Positions 43,937 through 52,912 of a stretch of 64,000 bases of DNA are shown piece by piece. The position numbers and the translations under genes were made by a program. The DNA comes from Fusobacterium sp. (GTDB lineage Bacteria > Fusobacteriota > Fusobacteriia > Fusobacteriales > Fusobacteriaceae), in assembly GCF_019012925.1 (NCBI RefSeq), contig NZ_JAGIRL010000030.1, forward strand, positions 1 to 64,000, in the 5' to 3' direction. Position 1 is the stretch's first letter, and every line of letters starts with the position of its first letter. A model generated the notes under the pieces. It ran no database searches. It was not told where the DNA came from and worked only from the letters and a program-made list of their open reading frames with translations.

Positions 43937-43962
43937 AAGGAAAAACTGAAAAGTTTTTCCTT
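43937..43962 (-). terminator. Terminator after proS
   Basis: AAGGAAAAACT (43937-43947) pairs with AGTTTTTCCTT (43952-43962). On the minus strand a T-run follows. It lies eight bases past the proS stop codon. Confidence 0.85.
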
Positions 43963-43969
43963 AAAAACA

Positions 43970-45679
43970 TTAGTATTTTTTCATTAATTCTCTAACTTTA
44001 GAGATAACTTCATCTTTTGAAATTTCAAAAGTTTCTCCAGTTTTTCTTATCTTTAACTCAACAAGACCTTCTCCAGCTTTTTTACCACAGATAACTTTAA
44101 ATGGGAATCCAATTAAGTCAGCATCTTTAAATTTGAATCCAGGTCTTTCATCTCTATCGTCAATCATAGTATCTATACCATCATCAAGTAGAGCATTATA
44201 TAGTTCTTCAGCAAGAGCTACTTGTGTCTGATCTTTCATATTAGCAGGGATAACATCTACAATATATGGAGCTATAGCAGTTGGCCAAACTATTCCAAAT
44301 TCATCATTGTTTTGTTCAACAGCAGAAGCAAGAGTTCTAGATACTCCTATACCATAGCACCCCATTATTATAGGATGAGTTTCTCCTTTTTCATCTATGA
44401 AGTTAGCTTGTAACTTCTCAGAGTATTTAGTTCCTAGTTTGAATATGTGACCTACTTCAATTCCTCTAGCAGAAGTAAGAGTTCCACCACATTTTTCACA
44501 AACATGTCCTGGTTTAACAGTTTTTACATCTTTAACAATATCAGCTTTATAGTCTCTACCATAGTTTACATTTAGGTAGTGAGTATCCAATTTATTTCCA
44601 CCAGCTGTGTGGTTAGTTATCTCTAAAACAGTATCGTCTGCCACTATTTTTATATTTCCTAAATCTGCTCCAAAAGGACCAATAAATCCTTTGATAAGTC
44701 CTAATTTTTCTAACTCTTCATCAGTTAATAACTCAACTTCAATAGCGTCTATAGCATTTTTAAGTTTAGTTTCATTAACTTCATAATCTCCTCTGATTAG
44801 TACCATGTATACATCATCAGTTCCAAGATCTTTATACATCATAGCTTTTACAGTTCTTTCTACAGGAACTTTTAAAAACTCTACAACGTCCTCTATTTTT
44901 GATACATTTGGAGTATCAACTAATTCAGGAGATTTTAACTCCTCTTTTTCAGCATGGAAAACTTTACTTACAGCAGTTTCTACGTTAGCTGCATAGTCAC
45001 AACTCTCACAGTAGATGATCTCATCTTCACCAGAATCAGCTAATACGTGGAACTCTTTAGATCCATTTCCACCAATGGCACCAGAGTCAGCCTCAACAGG
45101 TCTAAACTTTAGTCCACATCCAGCAAATATTCTTTTGTATGCAGCCTCTATGTTGTCAAACTCTTGATCTAGAGATTCTCTAGTAGCGTGGAAAGAGTAT
45201 CCATCTTCCATTACGAACTCTCTTCCTCTCATAAGTCCAAATCTAGGTCTGATTTCATCTCTAAACTTAGCTTGAATTTGATATAAATTTAAAGGTAATT
45301 GTTTGTATGATGTTAAATCATTTTTAATAAGGTCTGTTACTACCTCTTCATGTGTTGGTCCTAATACGAAATCTCTCTTAGCTCTATCTTGTAATTTCAT
45401 CATAAGAGGTCCCATAACGTCCCATCTTCCACTTTCTTTCCAAAGTTCTGCTGGTTGTAGAACTGGCATAAATACCTCTTGTGATCCTGCTCTGTCTAAC
45501 TCTCTTCTTACAATAGCCTCTACTTTTTTAAGAGCTTTTAATCCTAGAGGTAGGTATGTGTACACTCCACTAGTTAATTTCTTAATCATTGCAGCTCTCA
45601 AAAGAAGTTTATGACTTGCTATTTCAGCTTCTTTTGGAGTTTCTTTAAGTGTTTTAATATAACTCTTACTGAATCTCAT
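43970..45679 (-). CDS. proS: Prolyl-tRNA synthetase
   Basis: A 569-residue class II synthetase of the bacterial type, with the editing INS domain inserted between motifs 2 and 3 (about 230-390). The N-terminus MRFSKSYIKTLKETPKEA, motif 1 region TYLPLGLKALKKVE, motif 2 PRFGLMRGREFVMEDGYSF and motif 3 GCYGIGVSRTLASAVEQ are clear. Start ATG 45679 has GGAGGAT just upstream; ATG 45691 overlaps that SD. Essential, single copy expected. The gap to recG is 63 bp, so cotranscription with recG is possible. Confidence 0.96.
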   Translation of the reverse strand: MRFSKSYIKTLKETPKEAEIASHKLLLRAAMIKKLTSGVYTYLPLGLKALKKVEAIVRRELDRAGSQEVFMPVLQPAELWKESGRWDVMGPLMMKLQDRAKRDFVLGPTHEEVVTDLIKNDLTSYKQLPLNLYQIQAKFRDEIRPRFGLMRGREFVMEDGYSFHATRESLDQEFDNIEAAYKRIFAGCGLKFRPVEADSGAIGGNGSKEFHVLADSGEDEIIYCESCDYAANVETAVSKVFHAEKEELKSPELVDTPNVSKIEDVVEFLKVPVERTVKAMMYKDLGTDDVYMVLIRGDYEVNETKLKNAIDAIEVELLTDEELEKLGLIKGFIGPFGADLGNIKIVADDTVLEITNHTAGGNKLDTHYLNVNYGRDYKADIVKDVKTVKPGHVCEKCGGTLTSARGIEVGHIFKLGTKYSEKLQANFIDEKGETHPIIMGCYGIGVSRTLASAVEQNNDEFGIVWPTAIAPYIVDVIPANMKDQTQVALAEELYNALLDDGIDTMIDDRDERPGFKFKDADLIGFPFKVICGKKAGEGLVELKIRKTGETFEISKDEVISKVRELMKKY

Positions 45680-45742
45680 CTTATCCTCCATCTAAAATTT
45701 ATTTTACTCTATATTTTAACATATTTCCTTATACTTTGTCTA

Positions 45743-47797
45743 TTATTTTACCTCTTTAAATTTTTCTGAAATATCAATAGCTAAATAATCATTATGAATT
45801 TTTCCATTGTTTTCTTTCAGGTAATCAGTACATATATCTTTAACTAATTTTATAGTTTTAACATCATGCACTATATCAATAAATTTTAAGTCACTAAGTC
45901 CACTCTGTTTTGTTCCAAAAATCTCTCCTGATTTTCTAAGTCTCAGATCTTCTTCAGCAATTTTAAATCCATCTTGAGTCTCTTCCATAACTTGAAGCCT
46001 AGCCTTAGATGTGGCATTATCTGTTTTAGAAACTAAAAAACAGTAAGATTGATGTTGTCCTCTTCCAACTCTTCCACGTAATTGATGAAGGGCGGAAAGT
46101 CCAAATCTTTCAGCATTATTTATAACTATGATAGATGAATTGGGAACATCTACACCTACTTCAATAACTGTTGTTGAAACAAGGATATCCAACTCTTTAT
46201 TTTTAAATTTTTCCATAACCTCATCTTTTTCAGAGTTTTTCATCTTTCCATGAAGTACTCCTATCTTATAACTGGGTAAAAATTTTTCTACTTCCTCAGT
46301 AAGTTCTTGTGTAGATTTAGCAGATAATTTTTCACTCTCCTCAATAAGAGGAGCTATAAAATAGGCTTGTCTACCTTGTTGCAATTTTTTATCAATAAAA
46401 TTATACATTGTGGTTATCTCTTCATTAGAGGAGATCCACTTAGTTCTAATGGGTTTTCTTCCTGGTGGGAGTTCATCTATAACAGATACATCTAAGTCAC
46501 CATAGATACTTAAAGCTAGTGAACGTGGAATAGGTGTGGCACTCATAACAACAAGATTGGCTAAAACTCCTTTATCTCTCAAAGCTTTTCTCTGTAAAAC
46601 TCCGAATCTATGTTGTTCATCAATTATAATTAATCCTAATTTATTAAAAACAACACTCTCCTCAATAAGAGCATGAGTTCCAATAACAATACCTATATCG
46701 CCATTTTTGATATCTTCTAATATTTTTAATTTTTTCTTTCCAGTAAAACTTCCAGTTAATAATTCTACTCGAACTCCCAATTTTTCAAATTTATCTTTTA
46801 CTGAGAGGTAGTGTTGTACTGCTAAGATCTCAGTAGGAGCCATAAGTACTCCTTGATATGAGTTTTCTAACATGTATAGAAGTAAAACCATTGAAACAGC
46901 AGTTTTACCACTTCCAACATCTCCTTGAATCAATCTATTTACAATTCGACCATTTGCTAAATCTCGGTATATTTCGGTAATAACTCTTTTTTGGGCATTG
47001 GTTAATTCAAAGGGAAGAGATGCTAAATATTTTTTTACTAGATTTTTCTTATCCTCTAGCTGGTATTTTTCCTTATTTAAATCATCTACCTCAAATCTTT
47101 TTTGAAGTATTCCCATTTCTAAAACCAGTAGCTCTTCAACAGCAAAACGTCTTTTAGCTTCCTCTAAATTTTTACTGTTTTTAGGAAAATGTATAGCTTT
47201 TAATGCTTGTTTTCTATCCAATAGCTTATATTTTTTAATTATCTCATCAGGAATATTTTCGTTTATAATAGAGAGAGCTGTATTGAGAGTTTTTTCAATA
47301 ATTTTTCTAAGAGAGTTTTGAGGAAGCTCCTTACTGGTACTGTATATAGGAAGAATCTCTCCTTCATCAAGTTTTCTTTGATTACTACTTAGTTTAAATT
47401 CGGGATTGACCATCTGAAATATGTAACCACGTTTAACCTGTCCAATAAATATATACTCTTCTCCTATTTTTAAAGACTTCCTTAAATAAGGCATTTGAAA
47501 CCAGATAACTTCAATAACACCAGTTCCATCTGTGGCAGTAGTTTTTACCATCTTTAATCCAGAACGTGTAGGTGGTGCAGAAATAGTTAAGAGAGTAGCT
47601 TTTAAAACAACATATTCCTCTCCACGAAGTTCACCAATTTTTTTTATATTAGTTCTATCATCATAGGCTTTAGGAAAATAATAGAGTAGATCAGATATAG
47701 ATCTTATACCTAGTTTTTCTAATTTTTTTAAATTTTTACTTTCAATTCCAATATCAATATTTTCCAAAGGCCAGTATATTTTCTGATATCTTTCCAC
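45743..47797 (-). CDS. recG: ATP-dependent DNA helicase RecG
   Basis: A 684-residue branch-migration and fork-reversal helicase. The N-terminal wedge/OB domain (about 1-230) precedes the helicase core with Walker A QGDVGSGKTAVS, DEQHRFGVLQR, MSATPIPRSLAL, the TRG region (HQLRGRVGRGQHQSYC) and C-terminal GTKQSGLSDLKF. Complete length. It acts on stalled forks and Holliday junctions with the PcrA-type repair enzymes. SD GGAGCGAG precedes the start; an extended -10 promoter lies upstream. Confidence 0.96.
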   Translation of the reverse strand: MERYQKIYWPLENIDIGIESKNLKKLEKLGIRSISDLLYYFPKAYDDRTNIKKIGELRGEEYVVLKATLLTISAPPTRSGLKMVKTTATDGTGVIEVIWFQMPYLRKSLKIGEEYIFIGQVKRGYIFQMVNPEFKLSSNQRKLDEGEILPIYSTSKELPQNSLRKIIEKTLNTALSIINENIPDEIIKKYKLLDRKQALKAIHFPKNSKNLEEAKRRFAVEELLVLEMGILQKRFEVDDLNKEKYQLEDKKNLVKKYLASLPFELTNAQKRVITEIYRDLANGRIVNRLIQGDVGSGKTAVSMVLLLYMLENSYQGVLMAPTEILAVQHYLSVKDKFEKLGVRVELLTGSFTGKKKLKILEDIKNGDIGIVIGTHALIEESVVFNKLGLIIIDEQHRFGVLQRKALRDKGVLANLVVMSATPIPRSLALSIYGDLDVSVIDELPPGRKPIRTKWISSNEEITTMYNFIDKKLQQGRQAYFIAPLIEESEKLSAKSTQELTEEVEKFLPSYKIGVLHGKMKNSEKDEVMEKFKNKELDILVSTTVIEVGVDVPNSSIIVINNAERFGLSALHQLRGRVGRGQHQSYCFLVSKTDNATSKARLQVMEETQDGFKIAEEDLRLRKSGEIFGTKQSGLSDLKFIDIVHDVKTIKLVKDICTDYLKENNGKIHNDYLAIDISEKFKEVK

Positions 47798-47831
47798 TAT
47801 TTCTCGCTCCTTTCAATTATATTATTTTTTT

Positions 47832-47840
47832 ATTATAGCA
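47832..47840 (-). promoter_or_regulatory. Extended -10 promoter for recG
   Basis: On the minus strand TGCTATAAT: TGC at 47838-47840 and TATAAT at 47832-47837, 35 bp before the recG start. Confidence 0.5.
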
Positions 47841-47933
47841 TATTTTTTATAAATTATCTTTTTTTTATTCTTAATAAAATTTTAACTTGTTTTAGTTTTA
47901 AATAAATTAAAATAAATATTTTTGTATTGAAAA

Positions 47934-47962
47934 TTGACAATGAAAAGGAGTTGGTATATAAT
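47934..47962 (+). promoter_or_regulatory. Consensus sigma-70 promoter for the DUF218 lipoprotein
   Basis: Perfect TTGACA (47934-47939), a 17-bp spacer and perfect TATAAT (47957-47962), the best match to consensus in the window. It also shows that an upstream in-frame extension of the next gene is not translated. Confidence 0.9.
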
Positions 47963-48001
47963 TTGATTATAAAGTTTAAAACTTTTTTAGGAGGGGAACT
48001 T

Positions 48002-49057
48002 ATGAAAAAATTTAAGATTTTATCAGGCATTCTTATTTTACTTGCTTTAACTGGTTGTAGTTCTACAGAAAAATATCAGAAACAGGAGCAAATTAATAAA
48101 TTAACTCAAAATGGAATGGTTTTCTATTGGAATGGAGGAGATCTAAAAAAAGCTGAAAAAGAGTTTTTTAAAGGTATTACTCTTAAAGGAAAATTTGATG
48201 TTGTAGAAAATTCTTTTAAAGAAGCAAGTTTATTAGATCCAGAAAGATTGGATTTGAGATTTGGAATAGCTAGTTCTCAAATTATTCAAAATAAAACAGA
48301 AGATGCTTTAAATACTTATAGTGAAATTATTAGAATGTATCCAGAGTCTTTTGAAGCAAATATGTTGTTAGCAGGATATAATAGAGCTTTGGGTAATATA
48401 GATAAGTATGATACTATTATTAAAAATATTAAAGAAAAATCTCCAGAAGAAGTAAATGAATTTATAAAAAGATTTGAAAGAACAGATAAAACAATGGAAA
48501 CAAAATTTATGACAGAAGCTTATAAAATAGAAAATCCAAATAATGTTATTGTAACATTGGGGTATGCTTTAGGTAAAGGTGGTGTAATGGAGAAACCACT
48601 AATAAAAAGGCTAGAACAAACTTTAAAATTAGCTAAATTAAATCCTGAAATGCCTATAATAGTAACAGGGGGAGTTCAACAAGGAGGAGTTACAGAAGGG
48701 TATGTAATGAAAAAATGGCTTGTTGAAAAAGGAATAAATGCAGATAGAATTTATATAGAAGATTTAGCAAAAGATACAGTTGGAAATGCTTTGTATTCAG
48801 TCAAAATTTTAAAAGAATTGAAAGCTAAAAATATTACTATTATAAGTAGTGCAACTCATATGAGAAGAGCCATTTCTGTTTTTAAAGAGATGTCAGTTAC
48901 AGAAGGACTAGAGTTAGATAATATTACTAATTTAGTTTATTTCGATTATAATAATATGGATGAGGCTTATCAAATTCCACAAAAAGAAAAACTTGTTATT
49001 TATAGAGATATGATGAGAGCTTCAGGAATTTGGGCTTATCCTGGAATTCAAATGTAA
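48002..49057 (+). CDS. Lipoprotein with TPR-like and DUF218 (SanA/YdcF-type) domains
   Basis: 351 residues. The type II signal has lipobox ALTGC with lipidated C19. Residues about 30-160 form TPR-like helices (LLDPERLDLRFGIASSQIIQ); from about 175 a DUF218 domain carries VTLGYALGKGG, IIVTGGVQQGG, IEDLAKDTVGNALYS and SSATHMRRA. DUF218 proteins affect envelope integrity, and some act on lipid-linked precursors; most are membrane-anchored rather than lipoproteins. Start ATG 48002 follows GGAGGGG; an upstream ATG at 47927 lies before the promoter and is rejected. It stands alone, with a terminator. Confidence 0.85.
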   Translation: MKKFKILSGILILLALTGCSSTEKYQKQEQINKLTQNGMVFYWNGGDLKKAEKEFFKGITLKGKFDVVENSFKEASLLDPERLDLRFGIASSQIIQNKTEDALNTYSEIIRMYPESFEANMLLAGYNRALGNIDKYDTIIKNIKEKSPEEVNEFIKRFERTDKTMETKFMTEAYKIENPNNVIVTLGYALGKGGVMEKPLIKRLEQTLKLAKLNPEMPIIVTGGVQQGGVTEGYVMKKWLVEKGINADRIYIEDLAKDTVGNALYSVKILKELKAKNITIISSATHMRRAISVFKEMSVTEGLELDNITNLVYFDYNNMDEAYQIPQKEKLVIYRDMMRASGIWAYPGIQM

Positions 49058-49077
49058 AATCAATAGGAATGAATTAG

Positions 49078-49109
49078 AAATAAGTAGGTTGTTCTTGACC
49101 TACTTATTT
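49078..49109 (+). terminator. Terminator after the DUF218 lipoprotein gene
   Basis: A perfect 12-bp stem AAATAAGTAGGT (49078-49089) and ACCTACTTATTT (49098-49109), then T-rich sequence. Confidence 0.85.
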
Positions 49110-49160
49110 ATTTTTTATAAAATAAAAAAAGATATAATTGAGAAAAAATAGGAGGATAAA

Positions 49161-49478
49161 ATGAGTAACCCTAAAACAGCACTTGAATTAATGAAAGCAA
49201 GGTATGAAGCATACACTAAATGTGATATAGAATTTATCAAAAAAACACATGATCCTAAAACGGCAAAAGGGATATGCTGGAAAGAAGCAGAGGAGTGGGC
49301 AAAAAATTCTAAATGGTTAGGTCTTGAAATTGTAGAAGTTATTGCAGGAACTCAATTTGATAAAGAGGGAATAGTTGAATTTAAGGCTAGATATATTGAT
49401 AGCAACGGAGAAGAGGTGGTTCATCATGAAAGGAGTTATTTTGTAAAAAAAGGAAGACATTGGTATTATAAAGGTTAG
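49161..49478 (+). CDS. YchJ middle-domain (NTF2-like) small protein
   Basis: 105 residues. ALELMKARYEAYTKCDIEFI near 8-27, WLGLEIVEVIAGTQFDKEG near 53-71 and the ending HHERSYFVKKGRHWYYKG match the central domain of YchJ/UPF0225 proteins. The SEC-C zinc motifs (CxCGSGxxxxxCC) that normally flank this domain are absent: there are only two cysteines, not arranged as a site. So it is a stripped-down version. SD AGGAGG. Function unknown in all relatives. Confidence 0.78.
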   Translation: MSNPKTALELMKARYEAYTKCDIEFIKKTHDPKTAKGICWKEAEEWAKNSKWLGLEIVEVIAGTQFDKEGIVEFKARYIDSNGEEVVHHERSYFVKKGRHWYYKG

Positions 49479-49493
49479 CTTGAGATATAGAAA

Positions 49494-49525
49494 AAGAGCA
49501 AGTATAGCTTGGCTAACTTGCTCTT
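49494..49525. terminator. Bidirectional terminator between the YchJ-like gene and the activase
   Basis: AAGAGCAAGT (49494-49503) and ACTTGCTCTT (49516-49525) with a 12-nt loop that itself pairs (TAGC/GCTA). A T-run follows on the minus strand. The same AGAGCAAGT stem is used after pepP at 59210. Confidence 0.8.
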
Positions 49526-49535
49526 AAGTTACCTT

Positions 49536-50426
49536 TTATTTTATTAAAGTTACTAAATGCTTTTCTAATTTTTTTAAATTAGTTTTTTCTTCTTCTGTAA
49601 ATAAATTAAAATCTTGAATTTTAATAAAACTTAAAAACTTTTTATTCTTTCTTAAATTATGATAAGGTAGAAGATTAATATCTTTTATACAAGAATATTT
49701 AATTATATATTCTTCTATTTTTTGAAAGTGTTCTGTTGTATTATTTATATTTGGGATAATAGGGCAACGTAAAATAACTTTTTTTTTGTTTTTTTCAAAT
49801 TTATTTAATAAATCATCTATTTTAAAATTTTTATTTATATATTTTTTTTGTAATTTAGAATTGAAAATTTTAAAATCCAATAAATAAATATCTACAAAGT
49901 CAAAAGTTTTATCTATGAAATTATTTGTATCATATCCACTAATATCCAGACAAATATTAATATTGAGTGCTTTTAATTTATGACCAAGTTCACATATAAA
50001 ATCTATTTGATTAAGAGCTTCTCCACCACTGAAAGTAACTCCTCCATTAGAATTATCATAATATTCTTTATCCTTTAAAATAATATCAATAATTTCATTA
50101 CTTGTATACTCTTTTCCAAGAATTTCATAAGCTTTAAAAGGGCAGATATTAACTAATTGAAAAGAATTGTTATGGATGGAAAAATCAATATTTAGTTGAT
50201 TATTTTTAATGTTAATTCCTTTAGAATTAACATATTTTACACAAGTACCACAAAGTTGACATTTTTTAGGATTATAGCTTAATTGCTGTTGTGGACAAAT
50301 AGATTCTGGATTATGACACCAAGCACATCTAAGAGAACAACCCTTAAAAAATATGGTTGTTCTAATACCTGGACCATCATGAATTGAAAATTTTTGTATA
50401 TCAAAAATTAATCCTTTTTTATTCAT
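49536..50426 (-). CDS. Glycyl radical enzyme-activating protein (radical SAM)
   Basis: 296 residues. The radical SAM cluster CxxxCxxC is C30, C34, C37 (GCSLRCAWC), followed by a short ferredoxin-like insert with C56, C59, C62 and a CP at C95, enough for one extra 4Fe-4S cluster rather than the usual two. GGVTFSGGEALNQ near 128-140 is the SAM-binding GGE motif. It installs the glycyl radical on the partner encoded just upstream. I start at ATG 50426, which has AGAGG upstream; an earlier ATG at 50444 overlaps the partner's stop. It is dedicated to that partner by operon position. Confidence 0.88.
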   Translation of the reverse strand: MNKKGLIFDIQKFSIHDGPGIRTTIFFKGCSLRCAWCHNPESICPQQQLSYNPKKCQLCGTCVKYVNSKGINIKNNQLNIDFSIHNNSFQLVNICPFKAYEILGKEYTSNEIIDIILKDKEYYDNSNGGVTFSGGEALNQIDFICELGHKLKALNINICLDISGYDTNNFIDKTFDFVDIYLLDFKIFNSKLQKKYINKNFKIDDLLNKFEKNKKKVILRCPIIPNINNTTEHFQKIEEYIIKYSCIKDINLLPYHNLRKNKKFLSFIKIQDFNLFTEEEKTNLKKLEKHLVTLIK

Positions 50427-50436
50427 TAAAATACCT

Positions 50437-52722
50437 CTATTCATTACAAGTTCTAGCCATTATTTCTCTTTTAACATCATCTTCGAGATTTACAAATCTT
50501 GCACTAAATCCTCCAACTCTAACCGTTAAATTTTTATATTTTTCAGGATTTTTATAGGCAGCTTGTAATTCTTCAGGACCAACTATTGTAATCATCAATT
50601 GAGGACCACCTTTTTTGAAAAAAGTAGAAATAAGAGCTTTTACTTTTTCTCTTTCATTATTAAACATATTTTTAGAAAACTTAATATTTTGAACACTACC
50701 AGCATGAATATTAGCTTTAATTTTAGTTAAAGAATTTAACATTGATGTAGGTCCATTCATATCAGCACCACTTTGAGGATTATTGGCATTACTCATATAT
50801 AATCCAGATATTCTACCATCAGGTGATGAAGAAGTAGCTCTACCCCATTCTGTATTAACCTGATTATTTATAACAACTACAAGCCAACTATCTAATCCTA
50901 TTTTAAAAGCGTAATTTTTGACTTCATTGCATACATATTCATGTAATTCAATAGCTAAAGAATCAACATAATCATTATCATTCCCAAACTTAGGACAAGC
51001 CATCATTTCAAATTTAGTTAGATTATTATCATCAAAATCTTTAGCTAAAATATTTTGAATTTGAGAAAGAGTGTATTTTTTTTCATCAAAAACAAGTTTT
51101 TTAATAGCAGCTAATGAATCAGCAGAACTCATATTACCATACATTTCATTAGTTCCACCTAGATGTTTAACTCCACCATCAAGAGCCATTTTACCTCTAC
51201 TAATACAATCATCAGTCAAAATACTGGTGAATATAAATCCGACTTTTTTATTCATAATTTTATAAGAATTTGCATGTGCTATTCCTGTTAAGTGAATATA
51301 GTAAGATAGCAATTTTTTATATTCCCTAAAAAAATCTTCAAAACTAGTGATATCTTTCATAGATTTTAATTTTAAATTTCCATATTTATATTTGTAATCC
51401 CATTGATCAATACCATCATGTATTAAAATAGTTAATGCTTTAAGTAAGTTTATACAAGAGTTAGGGGTACCCACTCCTTGACCGGAAAGAACAAATTCCC
51501 CACAACCAAAAGGAACATATTGTTCAGCAGTTTTTTCATCTACATTCATAGCATTCATTACTGCTGGAATATTAACATCATCATTATATAAAATAGGATA
51601 AGTACATCCTGTTCCTATTGAATCTAAAGCTTGATTATATATATCCTTATTCATTCCTTCGTATATTCTTAAAGTAAATTGAGGTTCAACAAGTTGAGCT
51701 CTTTTAGTAGCTTCAATAGAAAGTTTACAAAAAATATCAGCATTTTTAGGATTTCTTCTTCCTTTTCCTCCAATTATAACTCTTCCATTTACATTTGTTC
51801 TTTTAACTTCAATAAGCTTCCATAATGAAATGATATATTTAATAGCTTCTTCTTCATCAATAATTCCTTTTTCTAAATCAGAAACTAAATAATCACCTAA
51901 ATAGTCATCCATTCTACCAAAATTAACAACACCAGCAAGAGAAGAATATAACCAAGCCAATTGCATAGCAGAAATAAATGAGTTAGGCTTTTTATATCTA
52001 ATAGTAGTTAATGCGGTCAATAATTTTTTTAATTCAAGTTTTCTGGAAGTTGTAAGATTTTCAGTTAATTTATTTTTAACTTCAGTTATGTGGTGATCAA
52101 TAACTATTTCAAGAAGATTAAGAGCTTCAATCATAGAATCATATTCTTCAATAGAATTAGGATTTACAATTTTTTTATTTTTAATTAAATCTTTCAATCC
52201 AGATATTCCGTTGTCAAGTAGTAAATTATAATTAAGATACATACCACTAAATCTAGCAGTAACAATAGCAGGATAAAGTACATCAACAAATCTTCCTAAA
52301 ATATTTTCTATTAAATTTTCTTTATAAAAAATTTCTCTAGTATCATTATCTTTCCAATAATTTTTTAAATATTTGATTTCTTTGCTACAATCATAAGAAA
52401 TAGTTTTTGCGAATGAATCTAGTTTTTCAATTCTACAATAATGACCTGGGCCACCAACTGATGTAACAGAACCAAAACCAACTAATAAAGCATCAAATCT
52501 TCCTAAAATTAAATCATTATCATACATAGGTCTAAATACTTTAGGGAAAAGAACTTTAAGACATTCAATTTCTCTTTTTAATTTTTGTGAATCACTATAT
52601 AAACTATGTGTATGAGTATATTCTAACATTAATTTTAATTGTTCATCAGGAGATAGAAATAGTGGTTCTTTTGGAGCGACAGCTACATTTGTTTCATTTT
52701 TTTTTAAAATTCTTTCAATCAT
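50437..52722 (-). CDS. Glycyl radical enzyme of the PFL/diol-dehydratase superfamily, unknown substrate
   Basis: 761 residues. The catalytic cysteine is C407 in YVPFGCGEFV; the usual motif is GCVE, and E409 keeps the acid/base position of lyases and dehydratases. The radical glycine is G738 in RVGGFSARF (735-743), where most members have RVSGY or RVAGY. It is not pyruvate formate-lyase (which has adjacent cysteines). In E. coli, PflD and YbiW, also PTS-linked, open 1,5-anhydrohexitol phosphates. This protein has a different N-terminus (GGPGHYCR near 90-97) and active-site loop, so the substrate may differ. SD AGGAGG. Transcribed from an operator-controlled divergent promoter. Confidence 0.87.
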   Translation of the reverse strand: MIERILKKNETNVAVAPKEPLFLSPDEQLKLMLEYTHTHSLYSDSQKLKREIECLKVLFPKVFRPMYDNDLILGRFDALLVGFGSVTSVGGPGHYCRIEKLDSFAKTISYDCSKEIKYLKNYWKDNDTREIFYKENLIENILGRFVDVLYPAIVTARFSGMYLNYNLLLDNGISGLKDLIKNKKIVNPNSIEEYDSMIEALNLLEIVIDHHITEVKNKLTENLTTSRKLELKKLLTALTTIRYKKPNSFISAMQLAWLYSSLAGVVNFGRMDDYLGDYLVSDLEKGIIDEEEAIKYIISLWKLIEVKRTNVNGRVIIGGKGRRNPKNADIFCKLSIEATKRAQLVEPQFTLRIYEGMNKDIYNQALDSIGTGCTYPILYNDDVNIPAVMNAMNVDEKTAEQYVPFGCGEFVLSGQGVGTPNSCINLLKALTILIHDGIDQWDYKYKYGNLKLKSMKDITSFEDFFREYKKLLSYYIHLTGIAHANSYKIMNKKVGFIFTSILTDDCISRGKMALDGGVKHLGGTNEMYGNMSSADSLAAIKKLVFDEKKYTLSQIQNILAKDFDDNNLTKFEMMACPKFGNDNDYVDSLAIELHEYVCNEVKNYAFKIGLDSWLVVVINNQVNTEWGRATSSSPDGRISGLYMSNANNPQSGADMNGPTSMLNSLTKIKANIHAGSVQNIKFSKNMFNNEREKVKALISTFFKKGGPQLMITIVGPEELQAAYKNPEKYKNLTVRVGGFSARFVNLEDDVKREIMARTCNE

Positions 52723-52759
52723 TTAATTTTGAAACCTCCTAAATTTATTTTATATTTTA

Positions 52760-52788
52760 ATTTTATCACCAACTTCTAAAATTGTCTA
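52760..52788 (-). promoter_or_regulatory. Promoter of the glycyl radical enzyme operon
   Basis: On the minus strand TAGACA (52783-52788), a 17-bp spacer, TAAAAT (52760-52765). The -35 lies inside the left operator copy, so a bound repressor would block it. Confidence 0.65.
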
Positions 52789-52793
52789 TACAA
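52780..52793. promoter_or_regulatory. GntR/UTRA-type operator, left copy
   Basis: AATTGTCTATACAA, the exact reverse complement of the right copy at 52812-52825. The core TTGTATAGACAA (minus strand) is a near-palindrome of the GntR/HutC operator type (GTATA-GAC, as for NagR or TreR). Presumed target of the regulator encoded at 54868. Confidence 0.7.
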
Positions 52794-52811
52794 ATATTTA
52801 TTTTTGTAAAA

Positions 52812-52825
52812 TTGTATAGACAATT
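52812..52825. promoter_or_regulatory. GntR/UTRA-type operator, right copy
   Basis: TTGTATAGACAATT, inverted and identical over 14 bp to the left copy; 18 bp separate them. It overlaps the -35 of the PTS promoter. A looser relative, TTGTACACAA, lies at 52850-52859 downstream of the -10. Confidence 0.7.
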
Positions 52826-52845
52826 ATTTAAAAATGTGTTAATAT
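52817..52845 (+). promoter_or_regulatory. Promoter of the fructose-family PTS gene
   Basis: TAGACA (52817-52822), a 17-bp spacer, TAATAT (52840-52845). Same layout as the divergent promoter, with the -35 embedded in the right operator. Confidence 0.65.
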
Positions 52846-52912
52846 TAATTTGTACACAATTAAATTTAAATGTATTTTTTTAGATTATATATAACGTATT
52901 AAGGGAGGAAAA

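Noticed and set aside
47927..48001. N-terminal extension of the DUF218 lipoprotein
   Set aside because: It would begin upstream of a perfect promoter and would bury the lipoprotein signal peptide.
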